Assembly (NCBI RefSeq): GCF_000807275.1
Contig: NZ_CP009056.1
Coordinates: 1,117,192 to 1,181,191 of the forward strand
Origin: Frischella perrara
GTDB lineage: Bacteria > Pseudomonadota > Gammaproteobacteria > Enterobacterales > Orbaceae
Direction: 5' to 3'
Length of the DNA stretch: 64,000 nucleotides
Shown one piece after another: positions 26,779-36,136 of this stretch. Position numbers and translations under genes: made by a program. The notes beneath the pieces are model-generated. The model was not told where the DNA came from and made no database searches. It saw only the letters and a list, made by a program, of their open reading frames with translations. The stretch's first letter is position 1. Each line of letters opens with the position of its first letter.

Positions 26779-27060
26779 ACAAAAGGAAGAATTGATGGAG
26801 GAATTCTTAGGAGTGACAACATATATGATAAGGCAGTAGAATATTGTGAAATAAAATAAAAGAAAATGATGATCCTAATAGAAAGCCTTATTCAATTTAT
26901 AGTAACAGCTGTGTAACATTTGTACAATAATTGACTATATATTTAGGTTTTTACGCTCCAACAATAGTCTCACATACTTCACTAGCAGGATATTTTTGGA
27001 GCAGAGTTCCAACTCTATATATGCATCAATTTCAATTAATTATTACAGTAAGAGATTTAT
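26779..27060 (+). pseudogene. Relic of a VgrG-linked toxin domain
   Basis: Directly after the vgrG fragment, sense runs in shifting frames read G-R-I-D-G-G-I-L-R-S-D-N, V-E-Y-C-E-I-K, then K-E-N-D-D-P-N-R-K-P-Y-S-I-Y-S-N-S-C-V-T-F-V. The K-P-Y-S plus N-S-C-V-T-F pattern is like the cysteine centre of NlpC/P60-type cell-wall peptidases; this comparison is tentative. Stops and frameshifts show it is dead. Confidence 0.4.
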
Positions 27061-27100
27061 TTTATAACTACAAAACAAATGAATTAGAGGTTAATTTCTA

Positions 27101-27727
27101 ATGATAAAGATAATCAATTATACGTTTTTACTTTTATTTTTTTATACTATTGATATTTTTGCTTCCAATAAAGTTGTATTAGCTGTAAATAATAGTTCTA
27201 TTTCTTATTATAACGGAAAGGATATTGAGACTTTAACAATTACTTCAACAAAACAACCCGACTATTGTATTTTGATTTCATCAAGTCAGGGGATTCCTTT
27301 CACAAAAGGTAAAATATATTTCAATGAACCTATAGAATTATTAAAAAAAGCACTAAATAATGCTTATTTGAATCCAGCTTCAAAATGGTGGTCAATTGAA
27401 CTATATCATGATAATGATTTTAATCACCCTTATGCAATTTTACCTATTACTCCGAATAAAGAATGCGATAATGGCGGATTAAACTTCGAAATTATTGAAC
27501 ACCACCCACCTTATTACTTTGTTTCAATAAAACTTAATGATAAAACTAATTATAGATTTGGCTTTATTAAATCAGAAATTGAATTAAATGAAAAAGATTT
27601 TGATTTTACTTTACTTGGTGAAGTTTATATGAAAAACAATAATAAATACACTTTATTATCATGTGATGAAACAAATTTTGACTGTAGTATTGCCAAATAT
27701 GCATATCCTTACCAATTTTTTAAATAA
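27101..27727 (+). CDS. Periplasmic protein, candidate orphan immunity
   Basis: 208 residues with a signal peptide (F-L-L-L-F-F-Y-T-I-D-I-F-A-S cleavage region near 22) and a beta-rich mature part containing four cysteines likely to form disulfides. Ribosome site gagg before the ATG. It follows the relic of a VgrG-linked toxin that looks cell-wall directed, which is where a periplasmic immunity gene would sit. Family not recognised; the immunity role is inference. Confidence 0.62.
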   Translation: MIKIINYTFLLLFFYTIDIFASNKVVLAVNNSSISYYNGKDIETLTITSTKQPDYCILISSSQGIPFTKGKIYFNEPIELLKKALNNAYLNPASKWWSIELYHDNDFNHPYAILPITPNKECDNGGLNFEIIEHHPPYYFVSIKLNDKTNYRFGFIKSEIELNEKDFDFTLLGEVYMKNNNKYTLLSCDETNFDCSIAKYAYPYQFFK

Positions 27728-28417
27728 AAAAACAATATGTATAATTATTTCAAAAAAATCGTTAATTATTCAATTGTAATAATGATAATTGTTTATAAAT
27801 TTAACTGTAAGTGACCCTATAAATATGTTATAAGATGTGGATTTATAATCAAAATAGGTCATTTTACGAAATGGTATGCTGTAACTAAATCTGAATTGGA
27901 AAGATTGATGTTCCTAGTAAGGATCATTTATAAAAGTTTTAACTGGTTATATATAATGGTCTGATTGAAATAATTTACTTTTTTTCTAAAGTCATCTTAT
28001 CAAATAAAGTTGTCATGACGATCCCCCTCCAAAATATGACAACTTAAATTTTTTATAAACCTACCGACACTTAAAACTAAATACAGATATTAATATAAAA
28101 CGGTATACACCTCTGAATATTTTTTACAGCGTAATTTATAATTTACTGTAATTTTTTAAATTAATGATATGAGTAAGTTATCTATCTGATTGGATTAAAT
28201 AATTTTCAAAAAGGTTACAAAACACGCGAAACAGTTGTTTTATATAGTAATCCTTATCTAAAAATTACCGACAATATAAACCATACGCGATTCTAATAAT
28301 CCAATTATAAAAGGTATTGATCTAACCTAAAAGATCAACTATTTTATAATAACAAAATTGCTTATCGTTATTCATTCATAAAACCACTCAAGAATTAAAC
28401 AATAATAAAGGATCTCT
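27728..28417. other. Upstream region of vgrG1, conserved with vgrG2 and vgrG3
   Basis: The first ~320 bp are AT-rich with no gene. From about 28050 to the vgrG1 ATG the sequence matches the DNA ahead of vgrG2 (35731-36136) and vgrG3 (45211-45617) over some 370 bp, including the dyad and TATAAT described separately. No reading frame in it is conserved among the copies, so it is regulatory or untranslated leader DNA. Confidence 0.75.
28317..28350 (+). promoter_or_regulatory. Dyad operator plus TATAAT box, vgrG1
   Basis: TTGATCT (28317-28323) and AGATCAA (28332-28338) form a perfect 7-bp dyad around AACCTAAA, followed by TATAAT at 28345-28350, 67 bp before the ATG. The dyad covers the place where a -35 box would be, so it looks like a regulator site. 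Confidence 0.6.
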
Positions 28418-30940
28418 ATGGTTACGATAGAAAAAGTAGCAGGGACGCTAATCTCTGATGTGAATGGCAATACCAAAAATCAATATACATTAATAATTGA
28501 TGGAATTGATGCTAGCGCTGGATTATCCGTATTATCAATTGAAGGACAAGCGTCATTAAATCAGCCTTGGCGTTACGATATTACCTTTACAACATCTGAT
28601 AAACAGATGGCTATTGATGCCGTACTGAGTCAAGCCGCATCACTCACCTTTGAAACATCGAGTCTTATTTCACAAGTGGCTCAAATCAGCTCCCTTGAAA
28701 AACCAACCCTACCACACACATTATATGGCGTTATTACTGAGTTTAGTTTGATATCTATCAGTAAAGATGAAGCCCGTTATCGGGTTACCTTACAACCACG
28801 TTTGGCTTTATTTGCAAATGACCATTTTAGTGCAATTTACCAAAACCAAAGTGTAGTAAGCGTGGTTGAAGAGGTGCTCAGGCGACATGGTTTTACGGGG
28901 ATTGATTATCGGCTTGAACTAAAAGATAGCTACCCAGCACGTGAGTTTATTACGCAATGGCAAGAGAGTGACTTAGCATTTATTCAGCGTTTGCTGGCAG
29001 ATGTTGGTATTTGGTTTCGCTTTGAAAGCCACAGTGACCACCACTGTGATGTTTTAGTCCTTAGTGATTATGAAGCAGGCTATGAGAATGCGGGACATAT
29101 TACTTTGAAAGCGCCAAGTGGTATGGTTGATGGCAGAAAAAACAGTGTATGGGACTTACAGTTTAGTAGCTATACCAAGGCAAAAGAAATTATCACACAG
29201 GATTACAACTACCGCACCGCAGATAGTAATCAAAATTCCCTTGTTAATGCCGATACCAAAGATAGCACCACTCAAGGCACAGAATACCGCTACGGCGAAC
29301 ACTACAAAAGCAAAGGCGATAATAGCCAAATTGAAAGCGGGCAGTGGTATGCTAACATACGTCATGAAGCACATCTCAGTCAAAAGATGATTATTCAGGG
29401 AGAATGTAATGACTACCACTTACTGCCGGGTCAACGGATTATTATTGATAATAGTGGAATAGAAGGTATTAATGAAGGGGTTATCATTCTCTCGACGCAG
29501 AGTTACGCAGACCGCAGTGATGCTTACCAATGTCACTTTACCGCTATCCCGTACGATGTGCTAAAGCCATATCGACCAATGCCATTACCATGGCCACAAG
29601 TTGCAGGGACCTTACCGGCGCGAGTCACCAGTCCAGACAATGATACCTATGGGTATATTGACACAATGGGTCGTTACCGAGTTAAGTTTGATTTTGACCT
29701 AAAGACATGGAAAAACGGCGAAGAGAGCTTATGGGTAAGGTTGGCTAAACCGTATGCGGGCAGTACTTATGGTTTTCATTTTCCGTTAATTGATGGCACA
29801 GGCGTTGCTATCGCTTTTAGCGAAGGTAATCCGGATAGACCGTACATAGCACACGCACTACATGACAGCACTCACCCTGACCATGTGACCACCATCAATA
29901 AACATCGTAATGTCATTCGTACACCAGCTAACAACAAACTGCGGATGGATGATAAACGCGGGCAAGAGCATATCAAATTAGCCACCGAATACGGTAAAAC
30001 CCAGCTTAACATCGGGCATTTAGTTGACCAAAACAAAGAGCAGCGCGGTGAAGGATTTGAATTGCGCACTGATGAGTGGGGAGCGATTGCTGCTAATAAA
30101 GGCTTATATCTAACCAGTCAGACCGAGCCTAAGGCAGAGGGCAAACAACTGGATATGCAAGGTGCCATTGCTCAACTGGAAAATGCGTTATCGATAGCTA
30201 AAGCGCTACAAAATGCAGCAATTGCCTCTGATGCCCATGATGCGGATACCGACAGTCAGGCGCAACTTAAAGCGACATTAACCCAATTAGCCCAAAGTGG
30301 CATTATTGCTTATGCACAAGAAGGTATCGCTTTAACCAGTCCGGAAAACATCCAACTGTCAACGTCAAACAGTGTATCGGTGACCAGTGAAAACCAGACA
30401 GACATCAATGCCTTAAAAAACATCACGGTTTCATCAGGGGAATCAATTAGTTTATTTGCCCATAAATCAGGCATGAAAGTCTTTGCCAATCAGGGAGATG
30501 TTGAAGTACAAGCGCAAAATGCCAACCTAAATATGGCCGCCAAACAAGATATTAAAATAGACAGTGTCGATGGAAAGCTGACGGTCACCGCAAGTCAAGA
30601 GCTGACGTTAATGTGTGGCGGTTCATACATCAAACTCAGCGGTGAAGGAATTGAACTGGGTACGGCTGATAATGTTTATATAAAAAGTAGTGCATTGCAA
30701 AAAATGGGGCCTAAGAAGATTGAATGTCCAGATATCGAACTACCACAAAAGATTACCGAAAGTGGTATTAGATTTCATTTTGTTGATGAGCAAGGTATGG
30801 TATATGCTAATGAACCTTATATTGCAGAGCTACCTGATGGTAGAAAAATACATGGTTTAACCGATGAAGATGGAAGAACTAAAGCATTTTATACTGACTC
30901 CCTTGAATCAGTTAATATACAATTAGTCCGATTAATATAA
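28418..30940 (+). CDS. vgrG: T6SS spike protein VgrG1 with TTR-like tail
   Basis: 840-residue trimeric spike. Order: gp27-like base (about 20-375; F-I-T-Q-W-Q-E-S-D-L-A-F-I-Q-R-L), gp5 OB-fold (about 395-480; G-R-Y-R-V-K-F-D-F), then the DUF2345 beta-helix to about 755. From residue ~765 the tail diverges from the other VgrGs: G-I-R-F-H-F-V-D-E-Q-G then D-G-R-K-I-H-G-L-T-D-E-D-G-R, a transthyretin-like fold. In studied Tle1 systems such a VgrG domain binds the phospholipase; the Tle1-like gene starts 9 bp downstream. Ribosome site aaagga. Confidence 0.95.
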   Translation: MVTIEKVAGTLISDVNGNTKNQYTLIIDGIDASAGLSVLSIEGQASLNQPWRYDITFTTSDKQMAIDAVLSQAASLTFETSSLISQVAQISSLEKPTLPHTLYGVITEFSLISISKDEARYRVTLQPRLALFANDHFSAIYQNQSVVSVVEEVLRRHGFTGIDYRLELKDSYPAREFITQWQESDLAFIQRLLADVGIWFRFESHSDHHCDVLVLSDYEAGYENAGHITLKAPSGMVDGRKNSVWDLQFSSYTKAKEIITQDYNYRTADSNQNSLVNADTKDSTTQGTEYRYGEHYKSKGDNSQIESGQWYANIRHEAHLSQKMIIQGECNDYHLLPGQRIIIDNSGIEGINEGVIILSTQSYADRSDAYQCHFTAIPYDVLKPYRPMPLPWPQVAGTLPARVTSPDNDTYGYIDTMGRYRVKFDFDLKTWKNGEESLWVRLAKPYAGSTYGFHFPLIDGTGVAIAFSEGNPDRPYIAHALHDSTHPDHVTTINKHRNVIRTPANNKLRMDDKRGQEHIKLATEYGKTQLNIGHLVDQNKEQRGEGFELRTDEWGAIAANKGLYLTSQTEPKAEGKQLDMQGAIAQLENALSIAKALQNAAIASDAHDADTDSQAQLKATLTQLAQSGIIAYAQEGIALTSPENIQLSTSNSVSVTSENQTDINALKNITVSSGESISLFAHKSGMKVFANQGDVEVQAQNANLNMAAKQDIKIDSVDGKLTVTASQELTLMCGGSYIKLSGEGIELGTADNVYIKSSALQKMGPKKIECPDIELPQKITESGIRFHFVDEQGMVYANEPYIAELPDGRKIHGLTDEDGRTKAFYTDSLESVNIQLVRLI

Positions 30941-30949
30941 GGGATCACG

Positions 30950-32560
30950 ATGAATAACAAGACGCAAAAAACATTTACTACGGCTACAACAAAAAATGTT
31001 TCACCGAATGGTGAAGTTGCAGTACATCAGCAAGTGATTAAACGCCCACAGGAAGTTATATTAACTATAGGGGTATTTTTTGACGGTACCGCCAATAACT
31101 CGATCAATATAGCTATGCGAGAGGAATATCAGCAAGCGCTTGCACGTGGTGAAACACCAGAAATCAACTTTCCAGTATTCAATACCAGTTATACTAATGA
31201 ACATTCAAATGTTCACAAACTATATCTAATGTATGTCAGCGATGAAAAAAAAGAGTTCTCATCACTTCCAAAAGATAAAAATGGAATCGTTCATTGTCAA
31301 TTAAAAGTCTATATTGAGGGGGTTGGGAGCCGAATAGGTGAAACAGATAGTAATATTGGCTTTGCCACTGGACTAGGTTCAACTGGAATTAAAGGCAAAA
31401 TTAATCGAGCGATTGTTGAGATAGATAAACAATTAAAGATATTTTTGGAGAAAACCCCTAAATTACGCATCCAACAGATTAAATATAATGTATTTGGTTT
31501 TAGTCGAGGCGCAGCAACGGCTCGCTACTTTACTAATTTTGTTGCCGATAAATTGAAATACGATGATAAACGAGGAAATAATAACCCGCTAACCAAAATG
31601 TTAAACCAGACCTTAGATGGCAAAATTAGCGATCACTGGCAGGGACATGTAAATGGTCGCGTATCCTTTTTGGGAATCTTTGATACCGTTGCGGGGATTG
31701 GTCGACCTGAGAATTTATTTGATGCTGGTGATGCCAACACCTTTGATATTGATATCCATATTCATCCTGACTCAACGGATGCGGGTTTACATATTGAGGC
31801 AGCGCATGAATACCGGCACAATTTTTCACTTAATACGGTACCAAGCTATTTTAAAAAAGTAATTGTACCTGGTTCTCATTCAGATATAGGTGGTGGATAT
31901 CCAAATAATGATATAGAAGAGAATCTCTATATTACCGATGTTTATCAGCAAACTGATCTCTATTTAAATCAATCATCAAATATTCGCGAAAAATTACAAA
32001 ATGCACTTATCAAGATCCAACAGCATCCAGATTTATATTATATTTTTTATGGATTAAGTGAAGAAAACTTCTATCAGTGGACAACGCCGGTCAAATACGA
32101 TAATCAATCTTATACAAATGCTTATGGTGTGATTCGTATCAAGAGAATCATCAAATTTGGTCTTGATCGCATCGCTTTAAAAATAATGTATAATGAAGCT
32201 GTTAGACAGAAATGTAATTTTTCATCTTTTTGGATAGATTATGCGATTCCTAATGAATTACAAAGTGTTACAACTAAAATAATTAAAGCTGCCGACAATT
32301 ATCAAAATTATCAGTTAACAGATGCTGAAAAACGCTTAATTTTAAATAATTATGTCCACTCATCCACGGAGTACGAACGTTATTTTTATACCAAACCAGC
32401 AGAAAAAGAATTGATAGATAAGAACACCGGTCAAATCGTCAAAATTAGCTGGCCGGCAAAAAATGCCAAAGAACAGGCGAGAACTGGTTTATTGCAAGTT
32501 CACCAGCCCCATCTTAATGACCAAGGTAGCTGGCAACGACTGGTTCATCCAGATCAATAA
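30950..32560 (+). CDS. Tle1-like phospholipase effector (DUF2235)
   Basis: 536 residues. The alpha/beta-hydrolase core shows I-G-V-F-F-D-G-T-A-N-N at 40-50, the nucleophile elbow G-F-S-R-G with Ser185, F-L-G-I-F-D-T-V-A-G with a candidate acid, and P-G-S-H-S-D-I-G-G-G-Y with the candidate histidine. These are the DUF2235 marks of the Tle1 family, which degrade phospholipids in the target cell envelope. It is placed directly between its VgrG carrier and three lipoprotein genes as immunity, the standard Tle1 arrangement. The catalytic residues look intact. Confidence 0.92.
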   Translation: MNNKTQKTFTTATTKNVSPNGEVAVHQQVIKRPQEVILTIGVFFDGTANNSINIAMREEYQQALARGETPEINFPVFNTSYTNEHSNVHKLYLMYVSDEKKEFSSLPKDKNGIVHCQLKVYIEGVGSRIGETDSNIGFATGLGSTGIKGKINRAIVEIDKQLKIFLEKTPKLRIQQIKYNVFGFSRGAATARYFTNFVADKLKYDDKRGNNNPLTKMLNQTLDGKISDHWQGHVNGRVSFLGIFDTVAGIGRPENLFDAGDANTFDIDIHIHPDSTDAGLHIEAAHEYRHNFSLNTVPSYFKKVIVPGSHSDIGGGYPNNDIEENLYITDVYQQTDLYLNQSSNIREKLQNALIKIQQHPDLYYIFYGLSEENFYQWTTPVKYDNQSYTNAYGVIRIKRIIKFGLDRIALKIMYNEAVRQKCNFSSFWIDYAIPNELQSVTTKIIKAADNYQNYQLTDAEKRLILNNYVHSSTEYERYFYTKPAEKELIDKNTGQIVKISWPAKNAKEQARTGLLQVHQPHLNDQGSWQRLVHPDQ

Positions 32561-32576
32561 ACAATAAGGAAAACCT

Positions 32577-33311
32577 ATGTTAAAATTACTCATTTCCACC
32601 CTTTGTTTGACGTTACTAATCAGTGGTTGCCAATCGCCGATTAAATCTAAACCAATCGATCCCAATTTACCCAAAAAGCCTTACAGCGAATGGTATATTA
32701 GTGGTCGTTATCCACATCTGTTTGAAACTCGAGTTTACGATGTTATGATAAGAACCCAATCAAATAAATACAAAATTATTGTTATTGACAATATCGATAA
32801 TCAAAATTATGAGACACCAGGTCAATGGCAAACAGGATTTGGATTTAGCCATCTGCCAGTCTATTCTGATTTACCCGAGGAATTTTTTATTTGTTGGGTA
32901 TCTTTTGCTGACCAAACTTTTTATCGTACGAAATTAGTGATGCCATTGTGGGCGCGTCAAGAAATGGTAAAAGCACATCATTATTATTCTGAAGCCTTTA
33001 ATAAAAATAAAATTGGTTATAATGATACTATTATTATTGGTTTTGCCCCAGGAGGCAGTGTTACTGGATGGGTTACAGGTAATCCTCAAAAAGATTCAGA
33101 AGCTATAGAGTTTGGAAAAGGAGTAACGGAACGGATACCGCAAGGTTCAGATGTATGTCCAAATCCTTATATCGATGGGAAAATACCAGAAATTACAGAT
33201 GAGGCTAAGGCATGGTTAAAGAAACATGGTATGCCGAAAGAGTGGCAAGAAAAAAACAATAACGTCACTATGGGGCAGTATCTTAAACTTAAAAACCCAG
33301 CCAGATTTTAA
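32577..33311 (+). CDS. Tle1 immunity lipoprotein 1 (DUF2931-like)
   Basis: 244 residues. Signal peptide with lipobox L-I-S-G-C (Cys18), so the mature protein is anchored in the envelope, where Tle1 acts. The body resembles DUF2931 proteins: L-P-E-E-F-F-I-C-W, Y-R-T-K-L-V-M-P, I-I-I-G-F-A-P-G-G-S-V. It starts 16 bp after the phospholipase gene. Compared with copies 2 and 3 it differs mainly at residues ~40-72 (H-L-F-E-T-R-V-Y-D-V versus H-Y-F-P-A-T-V-T-S-T), probably the toxin-contacting face. Confidence 0.87.
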   Translation: MLKLLISTLCLTLLISGCQSPIKSKPIDPNLPKKPYSEWYISGRYPHLFETRVYDVMIRTQSNKYKIIVIDNIDNQNYETPGQWQTGFGFSHLPVYSDLPEEFFICWVSFADQTFYRTKLVMPLWARQEMVKAHHYYSEAFNKNKIGYNDTIIIGFAPGGSVTGWVTGNPQKDSEAIEFGKGVTERIPQGSDVCPNPYIDGKIPEITDEAKAWLKKHGMPKEWQEKNNNVTMGQYLKLKNPARF

Positions 33312-33322
33312 TATTATAATGC

Positions 33323-33358
33323 AGGTTACTAGCAAAAATGATGCAAAGTTAGTAACCT
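33323..33358 (+). terminator. Hairpin after lipoprotein 1 (repeated after 2 and 3)
   Basis: Arms AGGTTACTA and TAGTAACCT with an 18-nt loop, then ATTTGTTT. The same structure recurs at 34440-34475 and 35557-35592 as part of the 1117-bp repeat. Confidence 0.6.
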
Positions 33359-33693
33359 ATTTGTTTATTCTCACTTACCAAAAAAATTCCTGATTTATTA
33401 ATTATTTATAGTTGATAATACACTTTTAAATCAAATTAGCTATACCGTTACTGAAACGTTATTTTAGCTAATATTAAAAATACAAATAAAATATAAATTA
33501 CTTGATAAGTTATAAGAAAATATTAAATATTACCTAAAGCCGGCAATAAAAATAAAATGAATAACGATTATTTACAGATTGGATATTATGATATGAAAAA
33601 AGTTAAGGGTATCAAAAAATGAAACGCTTAGTAATGACCAAGGTAGCTGGCAACGACTGGTTCATCCAGATCAATAAACAATAAGGAAAATCC

Positions 33694-34428
33694 ATGTTAA
33701 AATTACTCATTTCCACCCTTTGTTTGATGTTACTAATCAGTGGTTGCCAATCGCCGATTAAATCTAAACCAATCGATCCCAATTTACCCAAAATGCCTTA
33801 TAGCAAATGGTATATTAGTGGTCGTCATCCACATTATTTTCCAGCAACGGTGACTTCTACTATGATAAGAACCCAATCAAATAAATACAAAATTATTGAT
33901 ATTGTCGCTAGGGATAATCAAAATTATAAGACACCAGGTCAATGGCAAACAGGATTTGGATTTAGCCATCTGCCAGTCTATTCTGATTTACCCGAGGAAT
34001 TCTTTATTTGTTGGTCATCTTTTGCCGACCAAACTTTTTATCGTACTAAATTAGTGATGCCATTGTGGGCGCGTCAAGAAATGGTAAAAGCACATCATTA
34101 TTATTCTGAAGCCTTTAATAAAAATAAAATTGGTTATAATGATACTATCATTATTGGTTTTGCCCCAGGAGGCAGTGTTACTGGATGGGTTACAGGTAAT
34201 CCTCAAAAAGATTCAGAAGCTATAGAGTTTGGAAAAGGAGTAACGGAACGGATACCGCAAGGTTCAGATGTATGTCCAAATCCTTATCCCGATGGAAAAA
34301 TACCAGAAATCACAGATGAGGCTAAGGCATGGTTAAAGAAACATGGTATGCCGAAAGAGTGGCAAGAAAAGTACAATAACGTCACAATGGGGCAATATCT
34401 TAAACTTAAAAACCCAGCCAGATTTTAA
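33694..34428 (+). CDS. Tle1 immunity lipoprotein 2 (DUF2931-like)
   Basis: 244 residues with the same lipobox and domain as copy 1. Residues ~40-72 match copy 3, whereas the segment near 200 (C-P-N-P-Y-x-D-G-K-I-P) matches copy 1, so it is a mosaic of its neighbours. It is preceded by an orphan piece of the tle1 3' end, which brought the ribosome site along. Likely gives protection against a Tle1 variant. Confidence 0.85.
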   Translation: MLKLLISTLCLMLLISGCQSPIKSKPIDPNLPKMPYSKWYISGRHPHYFPATVTSTMIRTQSNKYKIIDIVARDNQNYKTPGQWQTGFGFSHLPVYSDLPEEFFICWSSFADQTFYRTKLVMPLWARQEMVKAHHYYSEAFNKNKIGYNDTIIIGFAPGGSVTGWVTGNPQKDSEAIEFGKGVTERIPQGSDVCPNPYPDGKIPEITDEAKAWLKKHGMPKEWQEKYNNVTMGQYLKLKNPARF

Positions 34429-34810
34429 TATTATAATGCAGGTTACTAGCAAAAATAATGCAGAGTTAGTAACCTATTTGTTTATTCTCACTTAGCAAAA
34501 AAATTCCTGATTTATTAATTATTTATAGTTGATAATACACTTTTAAATCAAATTAGCTATACCGTTACTGAAACGGTATTTTAATTAATATTAAAAATAT
34601 AAATAAAATACGAATTACTTGATAAGTTATAAGAAAATATTAAATATTACCTAAAGCCTGCAATAAAAATGAAATGAATAACGATTATTTACAGATTGGA
34701 TATTATGATATGAAAAAAGTTAAGGGTATCAAAAAATGAAACGCTTAGTAATGACCAAGGTAGTTGGCAACGACTGGTTCATCCAGATCAATAAACAATA
34801 AGGAAAACCT

Positions 34811-35545
34811 ATGTTAAAATTACTCATTTCCACCCTTTGTTTGACGTTACTAATCAGTGGTTGCCAATCACCAATTAAATCTAAACCAATCGATCCCAAT
34901 TTACCCAAAATGCCTTATAGCAAATGGTATATTAGTGGTCGTCATCCACATTATTTTCCAGCAACGGTGACTTCTACTATGATAAGAACCCAATCAAATA
35001 AATACAAAATTATTGATATTGTCGCTAGGGATAATCAAAATTATAAGACACCAGGTCAATGGCAAACAGGATTTGGATTTAGCCATCTGCCAGTCTATTC
35101 TGATTTACCCGAGGAATTCTTTATTTGTTGGTCATCTTTTGCCGACCAAACTTTTTATCGTACTAAATTAGTGATGCCATTGTGGGCACGCCAAGAAATG
35201 GTAAAAGCACATCATTATTATTCTGAAGCCTTTAATAAAAATAAAATTGGTTATAATGATACTATTATTATTGGTTTTGCCCCAGGAGGTAGTGTTACTG
35301 GATGGGTTACAGGTAATCCTCAAAAAGATTCAGAAGCCATAGAGTTTGGAAAAGGAGTAACGGAACGGATACCACAAGGTTCAGATGTATGTCTAAACGA
35401 ATATCCTAATGGAAAAATAACTGAAATTACAGATGAAGCTAAAGCATGGTTAAAGAAACACGGTATGCCGAAAGAGTGGCAAGAAAAGTACAATAACGTC
35501 ACAATGGGGCAATATCTTAAACTTAAAAGCCCAGCCAGATTTTAA
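34811..35545 (+). CDS. Tle1 immunity lipoprotein 3 (DUF2931-like)
   Basis: 244 residues, Cys18 lipobox. Almost identical to copy 2 except near residue 200, where it reads C-L-N-E-Y-P-N-G-K-I-T. The sequence after its terminator switches at about 35730 into the conserved vgrG upstream region, so this copy borders the next module. Confidence 0.85.
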   Translation: MLKLLISTLCLTLLISGCQSPIKSKPIDPNLPKMPYSKWYISGRHPHYFPATVTSTMIRTQSNKYKIIDIVARDNQNYKTPGQWQTGFGFSHLPVYSDLPEEFFICWSSFADQTFYRTKLVMPLWARQEMVKAHHYYSEAFNKNKIGYNDTIIIGFAPGGSVTGWVTGNPQKDSEAIEFGKGVTERIPQGSDVCLNEYPNGKITEITDEAKAWLKKHGMPKEWQEKYNNVTMGQYLKLKSPARF

Positions 35546-36136
35546 TATTATAATGCAGGTTACTAGCAAAAATAATGCAGAGTTAGTAACCTATTTGTTT
35601 ATTCTGACTTACCAAAAAAATTCCTGATTTATTAATTATCTATAGTTGATAATACACTTTTAAATCAAATTAGGTATACCGTTACTGAAACGTTATTTTA
35701 ATTAATATTAAAAATATAAATAAAATATGAATCTCACAAGTCTCTTATAAACCTACCGATACTTAAAACTAAATACAGATATTAATATAAAATCAAACGG
35801 CATACACTCCTAAATATTTTTTACAGCGTAATTTATAACTTACTATAATTATTTTAAATCAATGATATGAGATAAGTTATCTGTCTAATTAGATCCCAAT
35901 CATTTTTAAAAAGGTTACAAAACACGCGAAACAGGTGTTTTATATAGTAATCCTTATCTAAAAATTACCGACAATATAAACCATACACGATCCTAATAAC
36001 CCAAATGTAAAGAATATTGATCTGACCTAAAAGATCAACTATTTTATAATAACGAAACTGCTTATCGTTATTGTTTTATAAAGTTACTTAAGAATTAAAT
36101 AATTATAAATTTGAGTGCAAATAATAAGGAATCAAC
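35546..36136. other. Upstream region of vgrG2
   Basis: Holds the terminator hairpin of lipoprotein 3, the cut end of the 1117-bp repeat and, from 35731, the conserved vgrG upstream region. No gene seen. Confidence 0.7.
36017..36050 (+). promoter_or_regulatory. Dyad operator plus TATAAT box, vgrG2
   Basis: TTGATCT / AGATCAA dyad (36017-36038) with spacer GACCTAAA and TATAAT at 36045-36050, in the same register as at vgrG1. Confidence 0.6.

Larger units (their letters stand above)
32515..35730 (+). repeat. Tandem repeat with exact 1117-bp period
   Basis: Units begin at 32515, 33632 and 34749 (each at taatgaccaagg); the third is cut at about 35730 where the vgrG2 upstream region starts. Every unit holds the last 46 bp of the tle1 gene (intact in the first, orphan scars in the others), one lipoprotein gene and its terminator. 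No indels have accumulated in the first two full periods, so the event is recent. Confidence 0.93.

Noticed and set aside
26362-28417. Insertion sequences at the module joins
   Set aside because: No transposase frame or terminal inverted repeats found; the joins look like homologous or illegitimate recombination.
29156-29419. Hydrophobic 87-codon minus-strand frame inside vgrG1, repeated in vgrG2 and vgrG3
   Set aside because: It is conserved only because the vgrG sequence is conserved; it is an antisense reading of the gp27-like domain.
32515-35730. CRISPR array or rRNA-type repeat
   Set aside because: The repeats are long units with protein genes; no short repeat-spacer structure and no cas genes are seen anywhere in the window.
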